64,000 nucleotides of DNA from Lysinibacillus sp. OF-1 (lineage in GTDB: Bacteria; Bacillota; Bacilli; Bacillales_A; Planococcaceae). This document shows, one piece after another, positions 1 to 8,499 of the stretch. The stretch is from NCBI RefSeq assembly GCF_028356935.1, contig NZ_CP102798.1, positions 1,426,001 to 1,490,000 on the forward strand, written 5' to 3'. Under the pieces are notes generated by a model. That model saw nothing but the letters and a program-made list of their open reading frames with translations. It had not been told where the DNA came from and did not search any database. A program made the position numbers and the translations under genes. Position 1 is the first letter of the stretch, and the number at the start of each line of letters is the position of its first letter.

Positions 1-819
1 AGAATCAATTCCAAGTAAATTTACCCCTCTTAAAATGAAGGGGAAGACACTTGTAGGAAGCTGTGTGCCTGCAGTTAAACCACTAATCGCAACAGCACCT
101 CCGTATTGAATTTGACTTAATAAAGAGGCGAGTGGCTCTCCGCCAACAGAATCAACAGCAGCCGCCCATTTTTGTTTACCTAATGCTCTAATCTTCCCAT
201 CATAAACTTCTTCCCGAGTAACGATTGAAGTAGCCCCAAGATTATTTAAAAAGTCCTGTTCAGCTTTTTTTCCTGTGCTTGCTTCTACTTGATAACCAAG
301 TGTTGAAAGAATAGAGACCGCAAAACTACCGACACCACCTGTTGCGCCAGTAACAAGAATTTTTCCTTTTTCAGGGTTAATGCCATTGTCCTCTAATTTT
401 TTGATAGACAATGCAGCCGTAAATCCTGCAGTACCAATTACCATTGCTTCCTTGAGCGAAAGCCCTTTTGGAAGAGGCACAATCCATTTAGCAGGGATAC
501 GAGCATATTCACTAAAACCACCAAAATGAGAGACCCCTATTTCATAGCTAGTCGCAATGACCTCATCACCTTCGTTAAAGCGAGGGTCTTCAGAGGAAAC
601 AACGACTCCAGCTAAATCAATACCAGGAACAAAAGGATAGGAAGTAACGATTTTACCATCAGGAATAGAAGCAAGACTATCTTTATAATTAATGCTTGAA
701 TAATGAATCTTAATTAATACCTCACCTTGTGGTAGGTCTGCTAATGTCAATTCGTTTACTTTAACTGTAAATTCTTCCTCTTGATTGACAACTAACGCTT
801 TAAAACTTCCTATTGTCAT
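1..819 (-). CDS. Quinone oxidoreductase / acrylyl-CoA reductase-type MDR protein (3' end outside window)
   Basis: 273 residues are visible; the C-terminus lies beyond the left edge. The protein begins MTIGSFKALVV and has the GroES-like N-terminal part of medium-chain dehydrogenases, then the NAD(P)H-binding signature VTGATGGVGS about 150 residues in. I see no zinc-binding cysteine cluster, which fits the zinc-free YhdH/YhfP (acrylyl-CoA reductase, quinone reductase) branch. These enzymes reduce activated double bonds or quinones with NADPH in the cytoplasm. The ATG at 819 has AAGGGG 8 nt upstream. It is divergent from the TetR gene at 1152 and probably controlled by it. The exact substrate cannot be told. 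Confidence 0.85.
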   Translation of the reverse strand, partial: MTIGSFKALVVNQEEEFTVKVNELTLADLPQGEVLIKIHYSSINYKDSLASIPDGKIVTSYPFVPGIDLAGVVVSSEDPRFNEGDEVIATSYEIGVSHFGGFSEYARIPAKWIVPLPKGLSLKEAMVIGTAGFTAALSIKKLEDNGINPEKGKILVTGATGGVGSFAVSILSTLGYQVEASTGKKAEQDFLNNLGATSIVTREEVYDGKIRALGKQKWAAAVDSVGGEPLASLLSQIQYGGAVAISGLTAGTQLPTSVFPFILRGVNLLGIDS

Positions 820-852
820 AGTAAACATCCCCTTATCATTTAATTCCAATAA

Positions 853-881
853 ACAGTAACAAAATTATTCTGACCGGTCAA
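853..881 (-). promoter_or_regulatory. Promoter of the quinone reductase gene with overlapping TetR-type operator
   Basis: On the minus strand TTGACC (876-881) and TACTGT (853-858) are spaced by 17 nt. The perfect 10-bp palindrome TGACCGGTCA (871-880) overlaps the -35 element. ACCGGT-centred palindromes are common targets of TetR-family repressors, and a TetR gene lies divergently at 1152. Repressor binding here is inferred. Confidence 0.6.
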
Positions 882-899
882 TATAAAATTGGAGTTTAC

Positions 900-1127
900 C
901 TATTCTTCCTGTATAATAGCTTTAACTTGATTCAGTATATGTTTTTGTATTGTTATGTACAGAAATCCCTCTCATTTATAATGGGAGATAGCCGTTGAAT
1001 CCTCATAAAGCCGCCAGCGGATGTCTCAGTTTTTTGAAATGAGCTTTCGAGCAAAATCAAAAAAATCTGGATGCATTGTTTCTTCGCGTACAAGCGAAGC
1101 GTCAGCGGCAATTACACTGAGGCGTAA
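900..1127. other. Intergenic region with two dyads upstream of the TetR gene
   Basis: No gene is seen. It contains the inverted repeat CTTCGC/GCGAAG (about 1081-1099) and the dyad AATTAC/GTAATT (about 1110-1130) just ahead of the TetR ribosome-binding site. The dyads and the higher GC look like a small interspersed repeat, but I see no second copy in this window. Confidence 0.35.
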
Positions 1128-1151
1128 TTGATTAAATCACCGGAGGCATCT

Positions 1152-1739
1152 ATGAAAAAGAAAGAGGAAGAACGTAAAAAACAAATTATGAAAGCAGCCT
1201 TTAATGCTGTTTCAAAGTTAGGTTATGATAAAGTTACACTACAAGACATAGCCGATCATGCCAATGTTTCAAAAGGGGTAGTTCACTACTACTTTACAAG
1301 TAAACAAAATATATTATTGGCATTACTGGAATCCACTACGAGCAAAATCTATAGTGTTGAAATACAAGAAATAGGCAAATATCAAACAGCTATAGAAAAG
1401 CTTCAAGCCTACTTAAACGCTGTTTTTGTGTCACCCCAAGATAATAAAAAGTTTTACAGAGTCTATTTAGATTTTTTAGCCAAGGCAAACGGCAATGAGG
1501 ATTATAAAAGAATCAACTTAAAATTTTATGAGAATTGCTGGGGAATTGGTCAAGAAATTATTGAATTAGGAAAAAGGGAAGGTGTGTTTAGCCCAAACAT
1601 TGATTCCTTAGCCTCTGCAAAAATGATGAGAGCAATGATTGATGGTTCGTTAATACAATGGTTAACTTGTGATTTAGAAGAACAACATAAATTTTATAAA
1701 GAAACCTGTTTGAATAGTATTGTGAAATTATTAAAATAG
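1152..1739 (+). CDS. TetR/AcrR family transcriptional regulator
   Basis: 195 residues from the ATG at 1152, chosen because GGAGG lies 5 nt upstream; an ATG at 1128 has no such site. The N-terminal helix-turn-helix is clear (ADHANVSKGVVHYYF, residues about 36-50), followed by an all-helical ligand and dimer domain. Such proteins repress a neighbouring gene and release DNA on binding a small ligand. The divergent quinone reductase, whose -35 overlaps a perfect palindrome, is the obvious target. The inducer is unknown but is probably an electrophile or fatty-acyl compound, given the target enzyme. Confidence 0.9.
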   Translation: MKKKEEERKKQIMKAAFNAVSKLGYDKVTLQDIADHANVSKGVVHYYFTSKQNILLALLESTTSKIYSVEIQEIGKYQTAIEKLQAYLNAVFVSPQDNKKFYRVYLDFLAKANGNEDYKRINLKFYENCWGIGQEIIELGKREGVFSPNIDSLASAKMMRAMIDGSLIQWLTCDLEEQHKFYKETCLNSIVKLLK

Positions 1740-1747
1740 GGATAATA

Positions 1748-1781
1748 AAGCCTAATTACTATTGTAGTAAGGCTTTTTTTA
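1748..1781 (+). terminator. Rho-independent terminator of the TetR gene
   Basis: The stem AAGCC..TTACTA / TAGTAA.GGCTT with loop TTG is followed by a run of T, starting 8 nt after the TetR stop. Confidence 0.85.
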
Positions 1782-1887
1782 TGTAGAAAAAAAGGGGTTA
1801 ATTTGAATAAATTAGAAATTATTTATCAATATATTATCTTTTTTGCTAAAATTACCATCTTAATTTTCAAAAAAAACAATGGAAATA

Positions 1888-1904
1888 GAATATTTTTAAT
1901 ATTC
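1888..1904. promoter_or_regulatory. AT-rich perfect dyad upstream of arginase, possible ArgR/AhrC box
   Basis: GAATATT and AATATTC flank three T residues. It resembles the TGAATAWWWWATTCA style of ARG boxes, and the downstream gene is arginase. In this AT-rich 368-bp spacer (1740-2107) the match could be chance. Confidence 0.35.
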
Positions 1905-2052
1905 ATTTTGGTAATTTATGTAAAACGATAGCTTAAAATAGGAAAAAATTGTTTTAATATTCACTGAAATAGCGTTTATGCAATCGTTTATACAAGCAAA
2001 TATCTATGTTTTCAATAATTTAAACTGTATAAAAATTTAAAATAATGTCGAG

Positions 2053-2081
2053 TTGAGTCAGTATATCATTTTCTTTATACT
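2053..2081 (+). promoter_or_regulatory. SigA-type promoter of arginase
   Basis: TTGAGT and TATACT are spaced by 17 nt and end 32 nt before the ATG at 2114. I looked for a -24/-12 SigL promoter, which drives roc genes in Bacillus subtilis, and did not find one. Confidence 0.65.
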
Positions 2082-2113
2082 GTGAAAGTAATTATTGGAG
2101 AGGAGAAATGATC

Positions 2114-3019
2114 ATGAATAAAGAAGTGACAATTATTGGGGTACCCATGGATTTAGGCCAAACTAGAAGAGGGGTAGACATGGGACCAAGTGCTATTAGA
2201 TATGCAGGGGTAACGGAACGACTTGAGGGCCTTGGTTATTCCATACATGACGAAGGGGATTTAACCATTGACATCGAACAGGAAGATAAAGAAATAGAAG
2301 GAAAGACAAACTTAAAAAATTTAAAAACGGTCACAGAAAGTAATGAAAAACTAGGTCAGAAAGTAGATCATGAAATTTCCTTAAAACGTTTTCCTTTAGT
2401 TTTAGGTGGAGATCATAGTATTGCGATTGGCACATTAGCAGGTGTCTCAAAGAATTATGAGAATTTAGGTGTCATTTGGTATGATGCACACGGTGATCTA
2501 AACACAGGTGAGACATCTCCTTCAGGAAATATTCACGGTATGTCTTTAGCTGTAAGTTTAGGTCTTGGCCATCCTGCACTAACGAATATCGGAGGCTATG
2601 CGCCAAAAGTTAAGCCTGAAAATGTTGTGATTATTGGTGCTCGTGATTTAGATCCAGGTGAAAAAAAGCTTATTAAAGAAATTGGTATTAAAGTGTATAC
2701 GATGCATGAAATCGATCGTTTAGGGATGACAACTGTAATGTCACAAACAATTGATTATTTAAAGGAGCGTACCGACGGTGTTCATTTATCTTTGGATTTA
2801 GATGGACTTGATCCAAACGATGCGCCAGGTGTAGGAACCCCAGTTGCAGGTGGTATTAGTTACCGTGAGAGCCATTTAGCGATGGAAATGCTATCAGAAG
2901 CAAATATCATTACTTCTGCAGAGTTTGTTGAGACAAATCCAGTATTAGATCAATATAATAAAACGGCAATTGCTGCTGTAGCTTTAATCAGCTCTCTATT
3001 CGGTGATACATTACTGTAA
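2114..3019 (+). CDS. rocF: Arginase
   Basis: 301 residues. It hydrolyses L-arginine to ornithine and urea, the first step of arginine catabolism, in the cytoplasm. The ureohydrolase metal motifs are all present: GGDHS, DAHGD, SLDLDGLDP and SAEFVETNP; these bind the two manganese ions. Sequence and length match Bacillus RocF closely. The ATG at 2114 is preferred because AGGAG lies 8 nt upstream; an ATG two codons earlier (2108) is almost on top of it. The next gene is an amino-acid permease, so uptake and breakdown of arginine may be linked, though 279 bp and a separate regulatory box intervene. Confidence 0.95.
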   Translation: MNKEVTIIGVPMDLGQTRRGVDMGPSAIRYAGVTERLEGLGYSIHDEGDLTIDIEQEDKEIEGKTNLKNLKTVTESNEKLGQKVDHEISLKRFPLVLGGDHSIAIGTLAGVSKNYENLGVIWYDAHGDLNTGETSPSGNIHGMSLAVSLGLGHPALTNIGGYAPKVKPENVVIIGARDLDPGEKKLIKEIGIKVYTMHEIDRLGMTTVMSQTIDYLKERTDGVHLSLDLDGLDPNDAPGVGTPVAGGISYRESHLAMEMLSEANIITSAEFVETNPVLDQYNKTAIAAVALISSLFGDTLL

Positions 3020-3165
3020 ACAAAGGATAGTGACATCATTTCTCTCGTAAAGGAAGAACTTTTCTTAGACTATAAGGTCGCCACAACCAAATATAAGAAA
3101 GTAGCTCTCCCTAAATAAAGTTTACTATAGAAAAAGCAAATGCTCTAGCACATCAATAGCCTTTA

Positions 3166-3180
3166 TTTTGTCAGAAAATT
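3166..3180. promoter_or_regulatory. CodY-like box upstream of the permease
   Basis: TTTTGTCAGAAAATT matches the CodY consensus AATTTTCWGAAAATT at 12 of 15 positions. CodY represses amino-acid catabolism and transport when branched-chain amino acids and GTP are plentiful, which suits a permease. The rest of the 3020-3298 spacer shows no gene. Confidence 0.5.
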
Positions 3181-3298
3181 GACAGTTTATAAAATATATT
3201 AACTTGAACATCTATCAATTATTTAAATTTCAAATAGTTATCTGTCGTGCACGAAAAAAAGAAAGTGCTTACAAGATAATTAGTGTAAGGAGTTTTTT

Positions 3299-4726
3299 AT
3301 GGCAGCAGAACAATATGAATTGAAAAGAAGTATGAAAGCTAGACACTTATTTATGATTTCTCTCGGAGGATGTATTGGAACTGGTTTTTTTCTTGGCTCA
3401 GGGTACACCATTAATCAAGCGGGGCCAACCGGTGCCATTCTAGCTTATTTAGTAGGCGGAGCAGTAATGTATTTAACAATGCTATGCTTGGGTGAATTAT
3501 CTGTTGCTATGCCAGTATCTGGTTCATTCCAAACATATACGACGAAGTTTATCGGTCCTGCCACTGGTTTTGCTGTTGGCTGGCTGTACTGGCTAGGCTG
3601 GGCAGTAACTGTTGCACTCGAATTTTTAGGTGCTGGACAACTTATGCAAAGGTGGTTTCCTGATTCTCCAGTATGGATGTGGTGCCTAATATTTGCTGCA
3701 CTGCTCTTTGTCTTGAATGGTTTATCTGCAAAAGCCTTTGGCGAAGCAGAATTTGTCTTCTCAAGCATTAAAATTTTGGCCATCCTGATGTTCCTTGCGG
3801 TTGGGGGAGCAGCTATGTTTGGGCTGATCGATATGAAAAATGGAACAGATGCCCCATTTCTTACTCATTTTTATGAGGGTGGTCTTTTTCCAAATGGTTT
3901 AACAGCACTGCTCATTACCATGATTACCGTGAATTTTTCATTTCAAGGTACAGAATTAATCGGTATTGCTGCTGGAGAGAGTGAAAATCCCGAAAAAACA
4001 ATCCCTAAATCTATTAAACAAACCGTGTGGCGTACGCTGTTCTTCTTTGTGTTATCTGTCTTTGTATTGGCAGCTATGATTCCTATGGATAAAGCGGGTG
4101 TTGTTGAAAGTCCATTTGTTGTTGTATTAGATAGTATAGGGATTCCGTATGCAGCAGATATTATGAATTTTGTTATTCTAACAGCTTTATTATCGGTCGC
4201 TAACTCGGGTTTATATGCTGCAACACGTATGCTGTTTTCTCTTTCCGTTGAAAAGATGGCAAGTCCATTGTTAGGGAAGGTGAATAGAAGAGGAATTCCA
4301 ATGAATGCATTATTGATTACCCTTGCTGTTGCTGGTTTGTCATTATTGTCAAGCGTATTTGCCGCTAATACCGTATTTGTGTGGCTTTTATCCCTAGCAG
4401 GTTTAGGTGCACAAATTGGGTGGATTGCAATTACTGCTTCTCAAATTGCATTTAGACGCTCCTATTTACGCCAAGGAGGAAAAGTGGAGGATTTAAAATT
4501 CAAAGCACCATTCTATCCGGTTATTCCTATTTTAGGATTATTGGCAAACTGCATCGTTATGGCAAGCTTGGCTTTTGATCCCGCTCAACGATTAGCCCTT
4601 TACTGTGGTGGAGCTTTCTTCATTGGCTGTTATATTGTTTATTATTTAAAAGTGAAAAAAGTTACAAATTTAGTAATAAACCAACAAGAAGTCCAGTTAA
4701 AATTAGATCAAAAAATGTATCTTTAA
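3299..4726 (+). CDS. rocE: Amino-acid permease, APC superfamily (RocE-like)
   Basis: 475 residues with about 12 hydrophobic segments. The N-terminal signature SLGGCIGTGFFLGSG is that of the amino acid transporter (AAT) family of Gram-positive proton-coupled permeases (RocE, AapA, YbxG types). AAGGAG precedes the ATG by 6 nt. It lies downstream of arginase, so arginine or ornithine uptake is likely, but substrate cannot be read from sequence and the symbol is tentative. A CodY-like box lies about 120 bp upstream and a terminator directly follows. Confidence 0.8.
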   Translation: MAAEQYELKRSMKARHLFMISLGGCIGTGFFLGSGYTINQAGPTGAILAYLVGGAVMYLTMLCLGELSVAMPVSGSFQTYTTKFIGPATGFAVGWLYWLGWAVTVALEFLGAGQLMQRWFPDSPVWMWCLIFAALLFVLNGLSAKAFGEAEFVFSSIKILAILMFLAVGGAAMFGLIDMKNGTDAPFLTHFYEGGLFPNGLTALLITMITVNFSFQGTELIGIAAGESENPEKTIPKSIKQTVWRTLFFFVLSVFVLAAMIPMDKAGVVESPFVVVLDSIGIPYAADIMNFVILTALLSVANSGLYAATRMLFSLSVEKMASPLLGKVNRRGIPMNALLITLAVAGLSLLSSVFAANTVFVWLLSLAGLGAQIGWIAITASQIAFRRSYLRQGGKVEDLKFKAPFYPVIPILGLLANCIVMASLAFDPAQRLALYCGGAFFIGCYIVYYLKVKKVTNLVINQQEVQLKLDQKMYL

Positions 4727-4731
4727 GTAAT

Positions 4732-4764
4732 AAGAGTAGCTGTATTATGTGGCTACTCTTTTCT
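4732..4764 (+). terminator. Terminator of the permease gene
   Basis: Stem AAGAGTAGC / GCTACTCTT around an 11-nt loop, followed by TTCTTTATT, starting 5 nt past the stop codon. Confidence 0.8.
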
Positions 4765-4827
4765 TTATTAATAAAGAACAACAAAGACGAAACTACCAAA
4801 GAATAGTTCCAAAATAAAACGAAAAAA

Positions 4828-4873
4828 TTTATCGTTTTTCGATAAAAAAATATTGAAATAGGATAATTTATCG
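4828..4873. promoter_or_regulatory. Repeated TTTATCG motif upstream of the DUF817 gene
   Basis: TTTATCG (4828-4834) and CGATAAA (4840-4846) form a 7-bp dyad around five T. TTTATCG occurs again at 4867-4873, 53 bp before the start codon. This spacing suggests an operator, but the regulator is unknown. Confidence 0.35.
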
Positions 4874-4926
4874 TTTATTCTTCATACAAGAATAAATTTA
4901 GTTTTGAGCTAATCTGAGGTGGATTC

Positions 4927-5700
4927 ATGTTAAAAAATTTTGTTAAAGATTTAGGAATCTTTACGTATCAACAATCGTTATCCTGTATTTTTCCTGTTGT
5001 AATATTTATTACACTTGCATTTTCTAGAGCTGTTCCAATACCAGGTGTAGCAAGATACGATTTCATTCTAGTCATCTGTCTATTGACGCAATACTTGATG
5101 TATAGATTTGGATTAGAAACAAAGGATGAAATAAAAGTCATCTGTCTGTTTCATATTATTGGACTTGTGCTAGAACTGTATAAAGTAAATTTTAATTCTT
5201 GGTCTTATCCTGAAGAGGCGTGGTCAAAAGTGGGAGGTGTGCCATTATATAGTGGATTTATGTATGCTAGTGTGGCGAGTTATATTTGCCAAGCCTGGCG
5301 TAGATTCGATTTGAAAATCGTGAGTTGGCCAAAAAGTTATGTAGCCATTCCACTAGGAGCCATGATTTACTTCAATTTCTTCACCCATCATTTTATTTAT
5401 GATTTTAGATGGCTGTTAATGGCATTACTTTTTGTGGTGTTTTATCGAACAATGGTCAAATTTAAGGTGCGAAATAAAATCTATCAAATGCCCATCGTTG
5501 CGTCTTTCTTTTTGATTGGCTTTTTCATTTGGATTGCTGAAAATATCGCTACTTTCTTTGGGGCATGGTCATATCCTAATCAAGAGGTAGCATGGTCGAT
5601 TGTGCATTTTGGCAAAATAAGCTCTTGGTTTTTACTTGTAGTCATTAGCATTCTGATTGTTGCACAGCTTAAATTATTTTATCGAGATGCAGGTGAATAA
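4927..5700 (+). CDS. DUF817 family integral membrane protein (YoaT-like)
   Basis: 257 residues, mostly hydrophobic, with about eight predicted membrane segments. Two conserved W-S-Y-P stretches (NSWSYPEE near 98 and GAWSYPNQ near 216) and the HHFIYDFRW segment are typical of the DUF817 family, to which B. subtilis YoaT belongs. No function is established. GAGGTGG precedes the ATG by 5 nt. The gene stands alone between two terminator-like regions. Confidence 0.8.
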   Translation: MLKNFVKDLGIFTYQQSLSCIFPVVIFITLAFSRAVPIPGVARYDFILVICLLTQYLMYRFGLETKDEIKVICLFHIIGLVLELYKVNFNSWSYPEEAWSKVGGVPLYSGFMYASVASYICQAWRRFDLKIVSWPKSYVAIPLGAMIYFNFFTHHFIYDFRWLLMALLFVVFYRTMVKFKVRNKIYQMPIVASFFLIGFFIWIAENIATFFGAWSYPNQEVAWSIVHFGKISSWFLLVVISILIVAQLKLFYRDAGE

Positions 5701-5830
5701 ATAAAGTGCATAACTAACTTTCATTTCAATATTTGAAAGTTGTACCCATCCCTTTTCATAAAACTGTCCCTTTTTTAGAGGGCAATCCTGCTGTAGACTC
5801 CTCTTTAGTAGAGGATAGGGGGATAAAAAG

Positions 5831-6409
5831 ATGAAAACAGACATTCGAATGTTGCAAAGAGCTTGTACAGATGAAAAACAAATTCAACCATTTTTAAAAG
5901 ACGCACAAACCGCTTTTCTTGGTTTAGTGGATCAACATACACCATATGTTCTGCCACTAAATTATGTCTTCAAAGATGGGAGTTTTTATTTCCACGGTGC
6001 CAATGAAGGCAGGAAAATAGACATCCTAACAGCCAACCCAAATGCATGTATTTCTATATGCGAGAATTATGGAACAATGGTAGATCCCATTCCTGCTAAC
6101 ACGGATACAGCTTATATGAGTGTCATCGCAAATGGTTTGGTGGAAATTGTCACAGATTTAGATGAGGCTACTGTGGCAATGCAGGCAATGCTTGATAAAT
6201 ATGTCCCAGGTTATTATCACGCCCCTTTGTCGAAAACACATATCGAAAAGTATCAATCATCACTCGGGAGTAAGACGCTTGTTCTGAAAGTAAGGCCAAC
6301 CAATTTAACCGTAAAAGAGCATAAATTAAATGAACAAATGCACTATTATTCAGGCAGAGTGGTAACACAGGATTTGAATCGGAAATCTACTACTGTGGCG
6401 ACCAATTGA
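5831..6409 (+). CDS. Pyridoxamine 5'-phosphate oxidase-fold flavin-binding protein
   Basis: 192 residues. The segment TAFLGLVDQHTPYVLPLNYVFKDGSFYFHGANEGRK is split here only to describe it: it shows the split-barrel pattern with the conserved YVLPLNY and FHGA..GRK motifs of NimA-like flavin-nucleotide-binding proteins. Members bind FMN, F420 or heme and act as small cytoplasmic oxidoreductases or nitroimidazole reductases; the substrate here is unknown. AGGGGG precedes the ATG. It is a single gene ended by a strong terminator. Confidence 0.8.
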   Translation: MKTDIRMLQRACTDEKQIQPFLKDAQTAFLGLVDQHTPYVLPLNYVFKDGSFYFHGANEGRKIDILTANPNACISICENYGTMVDPIPANTDTAYMSVIANGLVEIVTDLDEATVAMQAMLDKYVPGYYHAPLSKTHIEKYQSSLGSKTLVLKVRPTNLTVKEHKLNEQMHYYSGRVVTQDLNRKSTTVATN

Positions 6410-6455
6410 ACAAATTAAATATCGAATAACGATAAGGCTTGGGATTCAATATGGA

Positions 6456-6496
6456 AAGTAGAGTTGGAAAGAGGTTTTTTCCATCTCTACTTTTTT
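6456..6496 (+). terminator. Terminator of the PNPOx-fold gene
   Basis: AAGTAGAG / CTCTACTT outer stem with a GGAAA/TTTCC inner stem, followed by TTTT. Confidence 0.85.
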
Positions 6497-6607
6497 ATAG
6501 CGCTTTAAATAACCTATTCTTATTAATAGATATAGCTATTCGTAAGTGCTATAATGCCTGTGAAAAATCATTGGAAATTGTGTAAGTAGAAGGAGAGGAC
6601 AATTCAT

Positions 6608-7294
6608 TTGAATATTTTAGTTGTTGACGATGAAAAAGAAATTGCAGATTTAATTGAGTTATATTTAAAAAATGAAAACTACCATGTATTTAAGTACTAT
6701 ACAGCTCAAGAGGCTCTGGCGTGTATTATACGGGAAAATGTGGATTTAGCTGTTCTCGATATTATGATGCCAGAGATAGATGGCTTTACCATTTTACAAA
6801 AAATCCGAGAAACATTTAATTTTCCAGTGATTATGCTTACGGCAAAGGAAGAAGAGATTGATAAAATAAATGGATTTTCTTTAGGAGCAGATGATTATAT
6901 AACAAAGCCATTTCGTCCATTGGAATTGGTTGCTCGTGTCAAGGCACAAATAAGAAGATTTACATTGTACAACCAAGGTTCGAAGCAAACAGAAGATATC
7001 ATTGATTTCGCTGGTTTGATGATCAATCAGAACACACGGCAGGTCTTTTTAAATGAAAGACAGGTATCCCTAACCCCTACGGAATTCGCAATTCTATGGT
7101 ATTTGTGTACAAATCGAGGGAAGGTCATTAGTTCAGAGCAATTATTTCAAGAAATTTGGGGGGACAAGTATTTTAACAGCAATAATACCGTAATGGTTCA
7201 TATACGACATTTAAGGGAAAAAATGAAAGATTCTGCGGAAAACCCAAAATTTATTAAAACTGTTTGGGGAGTGGGGTATACCATTGAAAAATGA
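6608..7294 (+). CDS. OmpR/PhoB-family response regulator, VanR-like
   Basis: 228 residues from a TTG start with AGGAGAGGA upstream. The receiver domain has the acidic pair in VVDDEKE, the phospho-acceptor aspartate in AVLDIMMPE (about residue 52) and the lysine in ITKPF. A winged-helix DNA-binding domain follows (LTPTEFAILWYL ... VMVHIRHLREK). It overlaps the histidine kinase gene, with which it is co-transcribed. Together with the downstream carboxypeptidase the set resembles VanRS systems that control peptidoglycan-modifying enzymes. No D-Ala-D-Lac ligase or vanHAX genes are present, so glycopeptide resistance of the classical type is not implied. Confidence 0.92.
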   Translation: MNILVVDDEKEIADLIELYLKNENYHVFKYYTAQEALACIIRENVDLAVLDIMMPEIDGFTILQKIRETFNFPVIMLTAKEEEIDKINGFSLGADDYITKPFRPLELVARVKAQIRRFTLYNQGSKQTEDIIDFAGLMINQNTRQVFLNERQVSLTPTEFAILWYLCTNRGKVISSEQLFQEIWGDKYFNSNNTVMVHIRHLREKMKDSAENPKFIKTVWGVGYTIEK

Positions 7295-8411
7295 GTTTGG
7301 CGGATTGAAGAGGAAGATGATTTTACAAATCGTTTTTATTCTTATTATAGCAATCATAATAGGTTTTATAATCAACTTTGCATTCATTGATGGTGTTTTA
7401 CAAGCTCCCTTTGCAGATGCTTTTATAGCCTTTTGCGAAAATGTCTTGCAGCTCGATTACTTTGCTGCACAAAATGCCTACAATGTGTTATTTCAACAAA
7501 ATAAACCTCTTTGGCTTACTATAGGATTTATCCTATTATTGTTGATCATTTTTTATATTGCCCTCTCTCGTTTTACTCGTTATTTTCATCAAATTAGTAA
7601 CAGTATCATTACGCTTGCAGATGAGTCAGAGAAGGAAATTCATCTTCCGACAGAGCTCGATTTTTTAGAGAAGAAATTAAATGATGTGAAATATAAATTA
7701 GAAAAGCGTGCGAGGGATGCACAAGAAGCAGAACAACGTAAAAATGATCTGGTTGTTTATTTAGCCCATGATATAAAAACACCCTTAACATCTATCATTG
7801 GTTACTTAAGCCTTTTAGATGAGGCAAGGGATATGCCTGTTGAGCAAAAAGAAAAATATGTAACGATTACATTAGAGAAATCCTATAGACTAGAACAATT
7901 AATCAATGAGTTTTTTGAAATCACAAGATTTAATTTACAATCCATCGTTTTAGAGAAAGACCTTATTCCTCTTAACTATATGTTAATGCAAGTAGCCGAT
8001 GAGTTTTACCCATTGTTAGCACCAAAGGGTCAAAAAGCCATCGTCAATATAGATGGAGAGATGACTATCTATGCAGACAGAAATAAATTAGCAAGGGTAT
8101 TTAATAATATTTTAAAAAATGCAATTGCCTATAGTGAACCCAACAGTACAATCGAAATTAGTGCACAAAATGAAAACAATCAAACGTTTATTTCATTTAA
8201 GAATACAGGGAAGACCATACCGCCTGAAAAATTAAAGATGATATTCGAAAAGTTTTACCGTTTAGATAGTGCAAGGTCTACACAAACGGGTGGTGCTGGA
8301 CTTGGTTTAGCCATTTCAAATGAAATTGTGCAAGCCCATGGAGGGACGATTACAGCTACTTCTCATCACAATCAAACCGTGTTCATAGTTATGATTCCAG
8401 CCAATTCTTAA
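7284..8411 (+). CDS. Membrane sensor histidine kinase, VanS-like
   Basis: 375 residues from a TTG start that overlaps the response regulator by 11 nt, which implies translational coupling. Two membrane segments (about 12-32 and 74-94) enclose a short 40-residue extracellular loop. A HAMP-like linker leads to the H-box YLAHDIKTPLTSIIGYL, then the N-box NILKNAIAYS and the G-box GGAGLGLAIS. This is the VanS domain order. The short sensor loop suggests detection of a membrane-bound signal such as a cell-wall intermediate or antibiotic. It would phosphorylate the regulator encoded just upstream. Confidence 0.92.
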   Translation: MKNEFGGLKRKMILQIVFILIIAIIIGFIINFAFIDGVLQAPFADAFIAFCENVLQLDYFAAQNAYNVLFQQNKPLWLTIGFILLLLIIFYIALSRFTRYFHQISNSIITLADESEKEIHLPTELDFLEKKLNDVKYKLEKRARDAQEAEQRKNDLVVYLAHDIKTPLTSIIGYLSLLDEARDMPVEQKEKYVTITLEKSYRLEQLINEFFEITRFNLQSIVLEKDLIPLNYMLMQVADEFYPLLAPKGQKAIVNIDGEMTIYADRNKLARVFNNILKNAIAYSEPNSTIEISAQNENNQTFISFKNTGKTIPPEKLKMIFEKFYRLDSARSTQTGGAGLGLAISNEIVQAHGGTITATSHHNQTVFIVMIPANS

Positions 8412-8426
8412 GAAACCTTAAGAATT
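8403..8426. promoter_or_regulatory. Perfect dyad of CTTAAG units between the kinase and carboxypeptidase genes
   Basis: Arms AATTCTTAAG (8403-8412) and CTTAAGAATT (8417-8426) flank AAAC. The site begins inside the last codons of the kinase gene and ends 73 bp before the carboxypeptidase start. OmpR-family regulators often bind paired hexamers, so this is a good candidate site for the adjacent response regulator. There is no T-run, so it is not a terminator. Confidence 0.5.
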
Positions 8427-8499
8427 CACTAATAGTTAATTAAAAATAAGCTCCTTTTTTTATGGTTCAATAAAAGCATAAAGAGAAGGAGTTGTTTTT

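Noticed and set aside
2041..2107. SigL (-24/-12) promoter for arginase
   Set aside because: No TGGCAC-N5-TTGCW match; a SigA-type promoter is present instead.
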